From Methanolobus vulcani (GTDB lineage: Archaea > Halobacteriota > Methanosarcinia > Methanosarcinales > Methanosarcinaceae), in the NCBI RefSeq assembly GCF_900100715.1, contig NZ_FNCA01000006.1:18276-82275 (forward strand): DNA of 64,000 bases. Reading direction: 5' to 3'. Position numbers and translations under genes: made by a program. Below are positions 63,821 through 64,000 of the stretch, one piece after another. Within the stretch, counting starts at the first letter, position 1, and each line of letters starts with the position of its first letter. A model generated the notes under the pieces. That model was not told where the DNA came from, did no database searches, and saw nothing but the letters and a program-made list of their open reading frames with translations.

Positions 63821-64000
63821 TATACGTTGAATGGCTTATGAGCTAAATATTATATTTCCAATGTAGGCTTTCAATTCATTCAAAAAAGTGGTAACTTTTA
63901 ACGATTACACCTGCCGAGTGCTAAAAAAGTAATAGTGTCAACTCAGGTATCAACATCAAATAAAACAACGAATTTGATAAATAATAAATTAAAGAACGGG
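63821..64000. other. Right-end intergenic sequence
   Basis: AT-rich, no frame with a supported start; only the upstream part of the operon promoter is recognised. The next gene lies beyond the window. Confidence 0.4.

Overview
The window looks like chromosome of a methanogenic archaeon of the order Methanosarcinales (Methanolobus/Methanococcoides/Methanosarcina-like, moderate-to-low GC). The evidence is family content: archaeal PheT, an archaeal type IV pilus ATPase/platform pair, an HdrD-like CCG-domain protein, a PGF-pre-PGF surface protein, a CDP-alcohol phosphotransferase, iorAB with a phenylacetate-CoA ligase, and AT-rich promoters with TATA boxes. No methanogenesis operon, rRNA, tRNA, CRISPR array or insertion sequence was found.

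Left part (1-9.3 kb): a signalling/ATPase neighbourhood with an acidic repeat protein cut by the window edge, a GNAT protein, a KaiC-like ATPase, a winged-helix/ParA pair and a P-loop-less protein. It is followed by a 41-aa gene overlapping a ubiquitin-like carrier gene, a regulator, a DUF2117-type protein, an MBL-fold hydrolase and a PocR-domain histidine kinase. 9.3-13.7 kb: two tandem sodium:solute symporter modules, each a permease preceded by an overlapping ~40-aa membrane gene missed by length filters. 13.8-14.3 kb: two probable small RNA genes. 14.3-22.4 kb: a methyltransferase, a membrane-anchored protein and a 2121-aa calcium-binding surface protein with thrombospondin-3 repeats and beta-trefoils. 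22.6-25.3 kb: an operon of permease, phosphoesterase, ferredoxin, thioredoxin-like and DGC proteins. 25.3-36 kb: mixed housekeeping genes, a cohesin/PGF-pre-PGF surface protein, a macrodomain protein, a PepD/DUF523/HdrD-like run, a third symporter with its own 29-aa leader gene, and two broken C-terminal surface-protein tails.

36.2-39.6 kb: cysH-cysD-cysN, which together would activate sulfate to APS and reduce it to sulfite, ended by a clear terminator. 39.7-43.6 kb: iorA-iorB-paaK for aryl-pyruvate/aryl-acyl-CoA interconversion. 43.6-57.2 kb: two small membrane proteins, an AsnB-Dph6 fusion, a CDP-alcohol phosphotransferase, purS-purQ, rnhB, the pilus pair, a UbiA prenyltransferase and pheT.

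57.2-63.8 kb: the most unusual locus. It is a tight six-gene minus-strand operon of two FecB-type binding lipoproteins, a methyltransferase, a radical SAM enzyme, a FecCD-type permease and an ABC ATPase. The radical SAM protein carries a C-terminal half that resembles the neighbouring extracytoplasmic binding proteins although it has no signal peptide. This suggests an import system coupled to cytoplasmic modification of the same ligand. Several intergenic hairpins with TATA boxes at the right distance, two with C-rich loops, suggest a set of undescribed small RNAs.
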